Origin: Gymnothorax reevesii
Taxonomy: Eukaryota > Chordata > Actinopteri > Anguilliformes > Muraenidae
Reading direction: 5' to 3'
Assembly (NCBI GenBank): GCA_029721435.1
Contig: CM056592.1
Coordinates: forward strand, 35,289,611-35,353,610
Length of the DNA: 64,000 bases
Positions within the stretch are counted from its first letter, which is position 1; each line of letters begins with the position of its first letter. Shown here in pieces: positions 46,725-58,615 of this stretch. Made by a program: the position numbers and the translations under genes. The notes beneath the pieces were generated by a model. That model had not been told where the DNA came from. It searched no databases and saw nothing but the letters and a program-made list of their open reading frames with translations.

Positions 46725-47986
46725 GGGGATAGTTCTCTTTTTTTGTAGTGGGGTTGTAAGAGCTATAAATTGCCACTACTTACATTACATGCAGTAGAAA
46801 GTTCTCTGATCTCCTCCAGGTAGTGGCACCAGCTCATAGTGCTGGGTGGAAATTTAGTCGATACACTGTTGTGAACGGAAACACAGGAACAGCGTATTTT
46901 CGCGGCCTAAAAGAGGTCCCACCTGAAAATAATGCACCATTTCAATAGTACGCTATATTTAAAAAAATTACAGCACTTCAGCTGCTCGGAAAACAACACA
47001 GTTGCTCTTGAACTAACCAACTGACATATTCCTCTGCGCGGGGCATCAGTTCACTGCGCGCAGTAGCGATGAGCTGTTTGGGTCAGACACTCAGGGGTTC
47101 GGGCAGACAGCATTTCAATGGCATAGAATCACGTCTTAAATAAAAAAAAATCCCTATGATAACCTGCACAGCAGATACACAATGGCCTATGTGGCTGCGT
47201 AGACCCTATGCGGTGTCGATTTGTACTGCAATGTTACACTAGACTTTTTCACGGGTGTTTCACTCTTTCACCTGATGGCTGGGTACAGCAGTGCTCTTCA
47301 GTGTGCACCGTTAATATTTCCCTGAATGTAGCCTCACGAAATTCACTTTGGAAAAATGAATACTGCAAACACGGAGTTCTTTTAGGGATACAGATGTCGT
47401 ATCCGTGTTTACTCAACTAGCCACAGCAACAAGTCCAATATTCCGCAGAGGAATGCGGTGGAAGCTATAGCCGAAGTGCGCCAGGATACAGCTTTGCTTG
47501 GTCCAAGAAAGACACACACTGACCATTTCGAAATATTCGCACAAGTTAAACGGCCGTCCGACCTCGCAACCGCAGCTAAGCCGCTTGCACACTAGACGCC
47601 AAACGAATTTTTCGCGCACAGATTACATTCAAAGTCAACGCAAAGACGTGAATACACGCAATTAGTGAACTATGATGCGCCTCGCAGAGGAATAGGTCAG
47701 TTGGTGAGTTAAAGAGCAACTGTGTTTTTTTTTCCGAGCAGCTAAAGTGCTGTAATTTTTTTAAATATAGCGTAGGCCTACTATTTAATTGTGTATTATT
47801 TTCAGGTAGGACCTTAGGCCGCGAAAATACGCTGTTCCTGTGTTTCCGTTCACAACGGTGTATCGCCTAAATATGCCCTGGTGCGGCTACCTGGAGGAGA
47901 TCACAGAGCTTTCTACTGCATATATGTAAGTCGTGGAAATTTGTAGCTCATACAACCCCACTTCAAAAAAGTGAACTATCCCTTTA
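46725..47986. mobile_element. 1.26-kb element with about 330-bp terminal inverted repeats
   Basis: The left arm (about 46725-47070) starts GGGGATAGTTCTCTTTTTTT and the right arm (about 47665-47986), read inverted, starts AAAGGGATAGTTCACTTTTT. They share long matching stretches such as AACACAGGAACAGCGTATTT and CACAGTTGCTCTT. The middle (47071-47664) has no recognisable transposase. The arms differ by scattered substitutions and small indels, so the insertion is not fresh. Confidence 0.85.
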
Positions 47987-50433
47987 AGGACAATTTAGGG
48001 TGTACAACAAATCAAAAATGTCGGTATATGGACTGTGACAGGAAACTTGAGTATCTGGAGGGAACCCAAGTGAAAACTGGGAGCATTTGCAAACCCCTGT
48101 CAGAAAATATGCTCGATTTAAACATGCCAATGTCCATTTTCAAATCCATCTCAATTCAACGTCTGCGTTCTCTTGATGCACGAAAGTTCTACCACAGAAT
48201 AGCCACTAGGTGTCATCCTTAGACTTTTGTGGTAAGGCAGAAAAAAGCTTTTCATCTTCAGGTTACATCTGAGCTATGGTCCTCAACGTTGGTCCTGCAG
48301 AATTATGAAGGTTTTCGTTCCACCTGCAACTGCAATCTCGACTTCAAACTATCTAAATTAAGCACTTTTCATTTTTCGTTCTTTACTCTCTTTAGCAATA
48401 TTGTTTGAAAACGCAATAGATGAAGAGTTGTGTAACGTCGGCCTACAGGATATGAACTGCGCTCAATTGCAAACATTTGTACAAAAAGGGCGCAAATTTT
48501 GCACTGACAAAATTGAAGAAGGCGGGGAATCAATGGAGCTCTAAGTACATTTATGTATCTGATTTCATAAACCTTCACGGAGTATAAGTTTTGCTCGCGA
48601 TGATTTGCGGGTTTTTTTTTTTTTTTTTGTCACCAACAATCAAATGGCTCTTTTATCGTGAACGTGTTTACACTTCCACTAATTGGAAGAAAATTGGTTC
48701 TTTAATTTCATCAGTTACAATTTCCCCGCTTTCACGCAATAAAGAAACATATCTGATATACCAACATGGAATTCTTCGGGTCATGCGGTTATTTCTGACA
48801 TAATGTGGCTTAAAGGGATCCTTATAAATATGACTCGTGCAATTAAGAAAAATTTAATCGTTGTTTCAGTTTTGGGATCGCAGTTGTGGTTGGTACAACA
48901 ACCAGTATTCACTGGTAATCCCGAGGATCGACAATGAGAATCACTGCATTAGAGATCATCAATATTTTCTTTTCATTCGCTTGTGGTTTTCGCTCAGTGC
49001 TTCTGTCTCATTGTTAGACTGGTGCTCTGCCATTGGTTTCGGACACCTGCTGTTCTCTTTGCGACTGCCAACTTAATTACATTTTTGTAATTTGTAGTAC
49101 AAATACTTCAAACAGCATGGGGGTCTGTTGATTAGCTGTTGAGGGTAGCTATACGTAATCTCACACTAATCCTTAAAAGAACACTGTAAGCGATTGAAGC
49201 ATAAATCAGTGAACAATTCAGAATTCATACCGTGGGTCTGAAAATGTCAGGTTGTTAGTCGTGGCAAATGGCCACTAGCCAAATCTAACGTGGTCTTCAA
49301 AGGAAGATCCCTGTAGATTCAATTTTAAACTCAGTTAGCCATCTGCACAGGCTCTCTGGGGTATCCCTCAAGCTAGAGCTTGGCTATAGGAAAAGCAAAC
49401 AATTCCCCACAATGATTGTGCACTGAACACGTTATTTTGACACAGCCTGCTCCTACAAACAGCGCATCACATAGCAGTGATTTATAAAGCACTCTGACAT
49501 GGTGGGTGGTTCAATTTTTTCCGGGCTATACACTATAATGGGGAACAATTATGATCTAAGTATGATTATTTGTGGCTGGTATTTAGATTCCAGCATTGAG
49601 ATAAAGTAGCCAAACCAGCATTTGCCTGCACTGCAGTCTGTAGCCTTAAGAGTGAATCGGACAAGAAAAAAAAAAGACAAGAGTTTCCAGGGAAATAGAA
49701 CTCAGCTAGAGTACAGTTGGTCAACTCTTAGTAGTAAGTAGGGAACATACGAAAGCCTTCAGTTTAGCAAACAAGTTGTTTAGTTGTTATCAGGCCGCCA
49801 TCTTAGATTGGGTTCTATGTCGGCCATCTTGAGTCGGATCGGCTGAAAAGCAATACCAACCTGGTTCATGGTGTAATGATGCTGCTTGTGTAGTTTTGTC
49901 AAGATTGGTTAATATTTGAAGACGCCAGAGTCTGAACGTCGAAAAGTTAAGAGATGAGGAACGGCACCAGACAACAGTTGTCCAGTTGAGTTAAAAATCA
50001 ATGAGTGCCATTTCTTTGGCTGAAAACAGTGAGTTTATGGAGGAGATCAGAATAGAATCGGCAGACCTGTTGAAGTTGGCAGAAAGGTCCCAGATGCTGA
50101 AATAACAGCTGTTTGCAAATGTGCTATTTTATACTGTGTGGACTTTTGAGACCGATGGGCTAGAACAGGTGAACAACACTCCAGTCGCCACTCCGCAAAG
50201 ACGAAGCTACTTTGGGCGCAGTATTGCCAAAAATTTGAGCCTGAAGATTTTTTAAAAATGTTTTCTGGTCAGAGAAATGAGCTGGTGAAGTTAGAATTTG
50301 GTGGTTGGTAATATGTCCTCCACAATTATTGGCACCCTTTGGCAAAAATGTCAAATGTAGGATGTGAACATTGCCTTTACTATTTATTCCCTTGAATTTT
50401 CATTGGGAGTATTCACAAGAATCAAATATTTAT
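47987..50433. other. non-coding, no recognised gene
   Basis: A fragment near 48276-48325 (ggtcctgcagaattatgaag, ttttcgttccacctgc) resembles the ends of the element at 56168. Otherwise no repeat, RNA or gene was recognised. Confidence 0.45.
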
Positions 50434-50620
50434 CCCTTTGAGCGCTGAATACATTTTCAAGGAATCAGAAATGTAGTTACCCTGAGCTGTTTAAAACCTA
50501 TCATGTGGCAACTTGTTTAAAAGAGCTCCCCTGCGGGAGCTCTTTTAAACAGGTTGCCACATGGTAGGTTTTCAACAGCGTCTAATTTTGATATCTTACG
50601 TCATTACGGCGCTGAAAGGG
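50434..50620. mobile_element. hairpin MITE, copy 2 (intact ends)
   Basis: 187 bp. Ends CCCTTTGAGCGCTGAA and the inverse GGCGCTGAAAGGG, with TTAA following on the right and TTAT before the left. The central palindrome (50486-50579) has arms of about 45 nt meeting at GAGCTCCCCTGCGGGAGCTC. This copy defines the element; copy 1 is at 20159. Confidence 0.88.
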
Positions 50621-50639
50621 TTAATCAAGGTAACATAAT

Positions 50640-51620
50640 TGACAGAAACATTGAATTCTTATCATGAAACAAATATTATTTCTGGAGAAAAACATTGGAT
50701 GCGCGACAGTTATCTCCTTATTTAATATTTTGTGCAGCCTCTCTTTGTCAAGATAACGGTGCTGTGTGCTCCATAATGTGTGGCATTTGATCTGAGACTG
50801 TTCCTCCGTACAGAATCTCTCCATGTCCTTCAGATTCCGAGGTTAAAGCTTGTAGACTCTCCTCTTCAGCACATCCAGCAGATTCTCTATGGGGTTTAGG
50901 TCCAGGGGACCGTGATGGACATGGAAAATCCTTTATTTTGCTGTTGGGGAACCATTTTTGTGAAGATTCTGAGGTGTGCTTCAGATCATCCACAACGCAT
51001 TTAAAGCTTCCCACAACATCAGTGAAACAGCACCATATTCCACTATGGGTTTGAGCTGCACTCCTGTATGGATATCTCTCTGTCAACTGTACCCCTGGTC
51101 CTCAAATCACGGTCCACATGGTGCGAGAACTGCTGGTTTTCCAACCTCCCTTTACCTGAGCGTCAGGTGTAAAGACATTCTGGCCAATCAGTGGCCCTAA
51201 ATGTTCATTTACTGACCTGGGATAAAAGAAAACCTGGACTGAATTTGGGTCCAAGGTCCAGATTTGAAGATCTATGGTCTACACCAAACTGACTTTAGAT
51301 GTTTGTTGCCAAAAAGCTCTATTTTAGTCTTATCCGACGATGTAATCTGGCCCCATTGAAAGTCCCAGGTACACTTGGCAAACTGTTTGCTGTTTAGTTT
51401 GTTGTTGATTGACTGCAGAGGCTTCTTTCTTGCAGCCCTCACAAACAATTTGTGGAGATGTATGCAAAATCTGTTGGTAGTTCTGGAGACTTTCTCACCA
51501 AAATACTCAACCAACCTCAGCAACTGTCTAGCTGTGCCCCTTGGACATTCATCTGCCAGCCAAACCATCCTCCTCATGGTGCATGTGGTTAGCGTACAAG
51601 ATCATGCTCTTTCAGGCTGA
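50640..51620 (-). mobile_element. Tc1/mariner relic, transposase broken by an insertion
   Basis: The minus strand encodes transposase pieces. From 51577: ARKKPLQSINNKL, then SSDKTKIELFG and VW (the catalytic-domain block around the first Asp). From about 51025: DDLKHTSESSQKWF and PSRSPGPKPHRES (the second Asp block and the region that should read SPDLNPIE). Frameshifts and substitutions have inactivated it. A SINE-like element (51088-51270) splits the two parts. Confidence 0.8.
51088..51270. mobile_element. SINE-like repeat inserted in the Tc1 relic
   Basis: Contains GAACTGCTGGTTTTCCAACC and ctgagcgtcaggtgt. A related sequence is at 57664-57790. It lies exactly between the two transposase fragments. 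Confidence 0.6.
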
Positions 51621-54600
51621 TTCTTAACACCTCCTGTCACTTTTAAAATCAATATTATTGCCCTGATTGTGGAAATGTTTATTTTCAACTATTTAGAGAT
51701 TTTGTTGTATCCATTTCCTGCTTTTCGCGGCTCAACTTTTTAATGTTGCACATCGTCACTTTGTTCCCACATCTTTCCCTTAGTGATGAATGACTGTGGG
51801 AATTTGATCCATATCCCCTTATATTTACACCTCAGCGAAACAGGAGTTCATGACCACTTTAGAGTTCCTAGTCAATCAAATAAATATGTAAAATATGACT
51901 GGAAATATGCTTAACTTAGGATTTAATCGCATTATTTTTCTTGGGTTTCCTGTTTGGTGCCCAGGAGAGGTCTTAAATGTTACTTGCTTTTAGAGTGTAG
52001 TAAGTCTTCAAATGTTATGATATATATTTGGTGCATTATTCTTATGACAACTTGCTGTCTTGTTGTGGTAGCCCACTGAATTCTGACTAAACTCATTTGA
52101 ACTCACCCACTTTTAAACCAAGTATGGCTGAAATAGCTGTCATTGTCCTAGAAGTGATCCAAAGTAGGCCCATGCTGCAGATTGTTTATGACTTCAGCAG
52201 GGTGTGATATTTATAGTCCTGAAAAGCCTGCTATTACCTTGTGCTAAGCTGTGGATCACTGTGAATTACTTTGGCCTTAAGGACTAACGGGCCTCAGCTT
52301 TTTATGACTGTTGTTAATTCAGCAACTTGTAAAGAATGCAGCAGTAGCTCTGGCAGAACAGTAAATTTGATGTGCTCTGATGCATTAAGATATGGTATTA
52401 TTATTATTACTATTAGTAGTAGTAGTACTAGTAGAAACAGATATAGCTGCAATTACTGTCGTGAATTCATGTCGTATGTTCAGTTCTCAGCAGCTCAGTA
52501 ATCCAACACAGTCGAAGACGTGTTCTGACCCTTGTTGCCAGTACACGACTTTCTGTTCAACGAACTGCCTCACACGTGAGCCTTGGATTATATAACCGAG
52601 ACAACACTTGCTGCTCTGCCATGTGACATGCTTTTATGCGCGCATAATGGTTGGTTCTCTCCGGCCAATCACAACTCATCTTCATCATTCATTGGATTTG
52701 CTTGCTTGCTGGCTTGCTTGTCATAATCATAGTCATAAAGTAAAATTTGTCAATGAAAGAGTCCTCAATGGCACATGAATAACAACCAGTAGTTTATTTG
52801 TTCATTTATGTGCTGAAGTCCCTGCATACTTCTGTTTTGTAATGACAAATATGTAAATACAATATGACACTCATTGCAATGTTGTATATATCCTTACTGA
52901 TGAGTGTAAGATGCAAAATGCTTCATCAAATAGAAATTGTTAAAGGGATATGCGCCATACTTGACCAAAGACCACTGTCACAACCCTGTTGTTTGAAAAA
53001 ATAACATGCCATTACAATTATTCAGTGCTGACACGCATCTGGAATGGCTTGGAGGTGCTAAATTTACATTTATTTGTGTATTTAATTATTTACTTATTGC
53101 TGTTATGAAACAGAATATGTCAACCCTTCTCCAGTAGCATGCCATTACTCGCCTCTTGCATAGTTAGGGCGCTGGATGAGGAAGAAAGTTGTGCAACAAG
53201 GTGGAGCTGGGAATTAACCTCAGCCAGTTTCCGCAATACAATGGAGGATTCTGTTGTCTCTGCTCTTGCTATCGATAATTCCAAAGGGCACGATATGCCT
53301 GTATCTCCTAGTGTTTTGAACTTTAGTCGTGATTATTAAAACCAGTGCTCCAGTGATTGGTTTCCATGATTCTGTTGTCGTAATATTGAACGTAGTACTT
53401 AAATAAATTTTTTATTCAATATAAGTCTATTGCTGACTGTTTTTATTCCTTCCAGCATCTGTCTTTGGATCCTGTTATTATTGTGTGTTGCTGTAATTTG
53501 GCAGCAACAACATCAACCCTCAAGGTGATTAAAAATTTTTTTTTTTGGTCTTTAAATATTCACGTGACTTTAGAACTTTAAGAAATATCTCCGTGTATGC
53601 ATACCCTGTCTTCTGTTGCTATAATTGTGACTTTAGAACAAGAGGAGAAGTTCGAAAATGTTCTTGCATTCACTGAATAATGTTCAACATTTAAACATCC
53701 ATGATATTTGCAAATTATTTGTCCATCACGCTGGGATTACTTTGGGGAGCAAAAGGTGATTTGCAGCCTCGTTCCTTCCTGAATATTGCAGCAGTGTAAC
53801 AAGACTGCGCAGTCAACAACGGTTTTTTTAATCGATATATTTATTTATTTTTACCGCACATCAATTTGAATTGCTTTCGTTAGCCCATTTATTTACACAC
53901 AGCATAGATTATGCATTGTTTTTGCTGTTCTAATGCTCCTCTCCTTACTACTGCTACTACAGTAATAACATTAAGAAGAATAAGGAATATTATTAATATA
54001 ATATATAATAATTCCTTAATATAATATTAAAATATTATTTAATGAGCTGTGTGATTCAAAGTTTCAGGAATTTAATCTCTTCAGAGATTTTCTTATTTTG
54101 TTCAATGGAAAATATTTAAACAGCAATTCTGTAAAACTTGCTCACTGACAACAAAGGCAAAATCCCTACTATTGATGCTCTGATCAGATATTACTTTACA
54201 TACACTAGTAAAACCGTCTTATTTTTATAATTTCTGAATAGGCTATCTATATTTATGATCTCTCATTTTTCTGAAAATTATATCCCCCTATTGAAATACG
54301 TATTAACTCACAATCTCTCAACTTTTTAAGCATGAAAATGAAATAATGTCCATACATTTCACTGAACCTCAGCTTCAGGCTGTTTTCGGCTTCTGTCGAA
54401 ATCCTCTCACCCTCATGACTAGTTGTTGCTACGGGAAGTGATGTCACCCGGTTCCTCAGAAAATCTCACGGAAAGAGAAGGATTGAAAAGAGGGTCGGAC
54501 AACTGCGAAAGATAGATTTGGCCATTAAAATCCGCCTCCATCCTCTGTGGTTCTTGGAGGGATGCGATTGAAAACCACGGGAACATAATCTGCACATTTC

Positions 54601-54639
54601 GGGCGTCCATTTAAGTCTAATATTGTTGAATTCCGAAAA
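51621..54639. other. non-coding, no recognised gene
   Basis: AT-rich. A simple ATT/AGT tract lies at about 52393-52432 and an AT-rich hairpin (AAGGAATATTATTAATATA ... TATAATAATTCCTTA) at about 53981-54021. Short ORFs have no family resemblance. Confidence 0.5.
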
Positions 54640-56170
54640 TCGAGGCGGTAGAAAAGCGATGGTGAAAACTGGACTGTAAAAGACTGTAAACCGAGGAGCC
54701 GTAGGAGTGAGGTTGCCGAGGGGATCGGGATTCTGGGGTTTCAGTGACCGTAGCAGGTCAACCCACCGCGATCCAAAGATTATTTTTTAAATTACAGTTT
54801 TAACATCAGTTAATTAAACTATTCACGGCTTTCCCAGTTCGCCAGCCGCGTATAGTCTTACGGTGAAGCCATGGAACTGAGAGTGGGAAACCGATACAGA
54901 CTCGGCAGAAAGATTGGAAGTGGGTCTTTTGGAGATATTTATCTGGGTAAGTTAAGTCCGTCCAAAGCAATGATTTATCGGCCAGTTTACGGAACATCTG
55001 CACGGTCAACCGCTGCGGGCTGATCGCAGAACAGCTGAATTTGTCCTGGCCGGTGCGCTCACTGGCCCTCGGATTCGCGACGGCCGTCAGGCTCACAGCG
55101 CATCTGTCAGCCCGTCTCACTGTCCGTTTCTCTCTGTTTTTCCAAGGTTCAGCTTCATTCTTAAGCGACGTGTCTGAAATGTACTGGAAAACCAGTCCCC
55201 GTCTGTGTCAGGTTCTGTTTTCCATGACGGGCAGCCAGTCTCTCACACTTCCGTGTTTGGCTCGCTGGGGCAGCCAGCAGTGACGCTAACCCGCTAACCA
55301 GATAATCGCAGTAAAACTAGTAGCTGTTTCACATTAGCCTGTGGAAGTCAAGTGGTCTCGCTAGCTCACCATCGGCTAGAAGCCTAACGCCGAGACTCTC
55401 CTGGGAGTGCGAGCGGACTGGCTGCTCGGTCACCGGTGCAGTGAGCTCACTGGCTCGCCTGGCCGCTGGTGTAGCGTTAGCCGCTGCTACACTGCAGGCT
55501 GTGTTTAGCAGCAGCAGTAACGTAGCCGGCTCGCTATAGCTTACTGTGCGCCTGCTAACACTTGGCAGCTGGTCAGACTAACTTTAGCTCTTCGGCGGCT
55601 CATGAACTAACTGAAGTGAGTTACGGTGACTTCAGGCAACTTCAGTGTGTTTGGTGTGGTCCTGTCGGCTTCATGGAGACCCGGGATGAAGCGCAACACC
55701 GTTGAAACGGTCGGCTCGCTCGCCTCACTGGGGCTGGGGAGTATCGTTAGCACTAGCTAGCTAGCTGGTAGCTAAGGCTTTGTCCGTTATGGTGAGGGTA
55801 TTAAACCTGGAAATTGTAAGTTGGGTAACGTTAGCGAACAGCTGACATCGTAATTAATCTCAGTTTAGCTTGACGCATTTTTATTGTGGTCGACGAACAA
55901 GTTTATGATCCTGCGGTCGCCTAAAACTAATGTTGAGGTTAAACTTTGACTCGTAAAGTGAATTTGGTGAGGCAGCTGAGCCGAGCTGGCTACAGTCTAA
56001 TTGAAAACACTGACTGGATTTACGTGCTTTGTTCGCTTTTAGTTACAGTTGTTACCGACGCCTTCAGCTGTCAAAGCGTCAGTGGGGCCGGTGTCAGTGC
56101 GGTCTTAGCATGTGACCGACGGCTTTGTGCGGTAACCGCAGGGGATAATCGGAGAGATCACGTGATGCAG
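54640..56170 (+). promoter_or_regulatory. CpG-rich promoter and first-intron region of csnk1d
   Basis: CpG density and GC content rise sharply from the AT-rich DNA before about 54.4 kb. They stay high through the 5' UTR, exon 1 and the first kilobase of intron 1 (for example around 55020-55110 and 55380-55520). I saw no TATA box at a convincing distance from the ATG. This fits a housekeeping CpG-island promoter. The exact transcription start cannot be read from the sequence; the presumed 5' UTR occupies roughly 54640-54870. Confidence 0.6.
54871..54946 (+). CDS. csnk1d: csnk1d first coding exon (casein kinase 1 delta, 5' part only)
   Basis: This 76-nt exon encodes [18 protein letters not shown] followed by SFGDIYL and the first base of the next glycine codon, ending at the donor CTGG|GTAAGT (phase 1). 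It is the N-terminus of the CK1 delta/epsilon serine-threonine kinases, including the glycine-rich ATP loop (I15-G-S-G-S-F-G21). These kinases phosphorylate acidic or primed substrates and act in circadian PER turnover, Wnt signalling and vesicle traffic. Arg at position 8 matches CK1 delta, whereas CK1 epsilon has Lys there, so I call csnk1d; the nearby c1qtnf1 agrees with the human 17q25.3 neighbourhood. The remaining exons lie beyond the window: I found no exon 2 up to 64000. The start has no upstream in-frame alternative that would extend the conserved N-terminus. Confidence 0.9.
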
Positions 56171-57109
56171 TGGTGCTCAAACTCGGTCCTGGTGTTTGTT
56201 CGAGCGTCGTTTCATTGTAGGATTTTAGCATGTTGTTATTTGTCCTAGTTAAGTGCATTTCACATTTACAGTAGTTCCTTGTAATCTTAAGTCAGATCTT
56301 GGCAGAAATAGCCATGTTGGCCATGAGGAATAAAAGACCTTTTAGCACACTGTGCTTATATTTCTACATTGTGAGCCATTTCAGGTTACAGCATTTTTAA
56401 AAATATCAAATAAGACACTGAAAACCTCAGTAATCCCTGAACTTGGTTGCTGAGCACAGGTGTTTAGAGTTCTTTCAAAATTTTTATTTTTACAGAAATA
56501 TGAGCTGGAACAGGTTTGATCATTTGCTTGCCAAACAAATTGTTAGCTTAAGCAACTATTTGCTGCTAGTATAAGGCAAATTAACCAAGTAAACCAGTGA
56601 TAGGTTCCTAAATAATATTAAATGACATGAGTGGCGAGAACAAGCCGTTCAGCCCTACTAGGCTCGCCAGTTTCTTAGTACCACAGTGATTCTGTCATTT
56701 CAAAAACTCAATGGTGTCTTGCACTAAATCAAGCCTGTTCTTGAAAATTCCTGAGGTTTGTGCCTCAACAATATGGTCTGGCAAGCTATTCTACAACCCT
56801 GAAATTACTCTCTGGGTGAAAAAATATTTCCTAATGTCAGTGTTCAATGGTGAGACCATGGAAATACTCAGTTAAACTAACATCTTGCATTAATTTAAAC
56901 ACCATTAGTTGTCGCATCCTTAATATCCATGGCAGGTATGGATATTTCTGGCAAAATGTGGCATAAGCTGGTGTGTACCCATTTTAAACATGAAATGCAC
57001 CAAACTAGGACAAATTAACGCCCTATTAAAATCCTGGAATTGCAATTGAGGTTTGCACTAAAACCAGTATGTGTACAAGGGGCACCAGGACCGAGTTGGA
57101 GAGCCACTG
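56168..57109. mobile_element. 0.94-kb element with terminal inverted repeats in csnk1d intron 1
   Basis: Left CAGTGGTGCTCAAACTCGGT (continuing CCTGGTG) and right CACCAGGACCGAGTTGGAGA GCCACTG are inverted. A further inner pair (TTGTCCTAGTTAAGTGCATT and AATGCACCAAACTAGGACAA) extends the symmetry. The middle (about 56625-56940) looks like a separate dispersed repeat (gttcagccctactaggctcg, ctctgggtgaaaaaatattt). Confidence 0.75.
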
Positions 57110-57663
57110 ACGTAATACAACGTGCAGAATAAATAGTCTTGTTGCCACTCTTTCTGGGCTGCACCCCGTAACTCGGTATTCAGTGAAGAGGCTGTGTGAA
57201 CGAGTGTTTTTGGCCGATTTATTTTTTGTGTTGGTTCAACTTTCCTTGAAGTGCTGATAATGACTTATTTAAATTTATAATGCGCACTTTGGCAGTGACC
57301 TTTGACTGGTGCGATAAGAACTGTAGACTGACTGAATTGTCATAAGCCCCCCCCCCCCAGGTTATTCACAGGATTTGTAATGGAAATTCAGTCTGTTTGA
57401 AACTGTTTGATGGCCCTCGGTGCACACAGTGTACGGCTCAACTTTGAAAACCTTACAAATGGGTGAATCTGATGCAGAGCAATGGTAAAATTATTCAGGT
57501 TTAGAGTTGGCCTAATGAGTGACATAGAAGACCTATTTTAATTAAGAGTTTTTTAAATCGTTTTTATTGGTATGGACCGGAAGCTTTATTGATGACTCGG
57601 CTAACCGGTTGTGCCATACTGCATCTAGTGCATGCATATTTCAAATTGTTTATTTAATTGATG

Positions 57664-57790
57664 TTCAACAGGGCTCCACAATCTGTTATAGAAGGCCTAG
57701 AACTGCTGGCTTTCCGCCCTTCTTGGCCTGAGAGTCAGGTGTGATGACTGGGTGGTCCGTGAGTGGCAGGTGTTCACTTAATAGTGTCAT
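57664..57790. mobile_element. SINE-like repeat, related to 51088-51270
   Basis: Shares GAACTGCTGGCTTTCC and CCTGAGAGTCAGGTGT with the copy at 51088. Boundaries are approximate. Confidence 0.5.
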
Positions 57791-58025
57791 ATTGGGTTTT
57801 GAGGTATTTCAGCAGTGTCGTTGCAGGTCTGGTGACGTCGCGTCACTTGCTTCCTGACAGTGTTAATGAGTAGCAGTCGATCAGGAATGCGAGCGAATGG
57901 GCACAGGCCCAATCACAGACATTATTTTATCGATGTCGCAATGAAACTGTCCCTCCAGATAAACAAGGAAGTAATGCCGTACTGAGGAAAAAATGTCCAC
58001 TCAGCAATCCAATCAAAACACAAAT

Positions 58026-58615
58026 GGGGGCCGCCAAGCCAATGTTGACATGGAGATAAAAAAAAATTTTTTTGAAGTATGTATTATGATTGGTCATTAT
58101 AAGTGGAAAACTCATTGTAATATATTGCTAAACTGTAAAAATGTAAATAATTATGTATACATGTATAATATATTGAAATAAATACATTGAAACTAATTAA
58201 TACTATTGTTGTCATTCCATGAAAATTTGCCTCTGGCAATTCCGTGACATTGACTTTTTGAATTTTCTTTGCTATAAAGCAGGGTTAAAGTCAATATTTG
58301 TTTCTGTAACTTACAGTATTAACAAAAAACACCTTGAAAATGAACATATTGAAGTTTCATAATTTAACTATGATAGGAACATCACTTTCTGGATAGTTAA
58401 ACTCAACATAAAAAAAACCACGTCAATTTTGTGTAATTCTGTGACGGAGTAGTTTTTGCTTGTTTCTTCTATGAAAATTTCTCAAAAAATATATTTTCAC
58501 TTAATGATATTAAAGAACAAGTTAATACCTTCAATATTGCATATCATACTTGATTTTATCTTATTTAGTTGTAGAGTTACAACCCAAAATGTAATGGGAC
58601 AGCTTGGCGGCCCCC
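58026..58615. mobile_element. 590-bp MITE, copy 1, with AAAT target duplication
   Basis: Ends GGGGGCCGCCAAGC and the inverse GCTTGGCGGCCCCC, flanked by AAAT on both sides (58022-58025, 58616-58619). The interior repeats a degenerate AATTCCGTGACATTGAC / AATTCTGTGACGGAG motif. No transposase. It is very similar to 62480-63081. Confidence 0.9.

Noticed and set aside
47413..47619. 68-codon ORF inside the long-TIR element as a transposase fragment
   Set aside because: It has no recognisable catalytic motif and is too short to assign.
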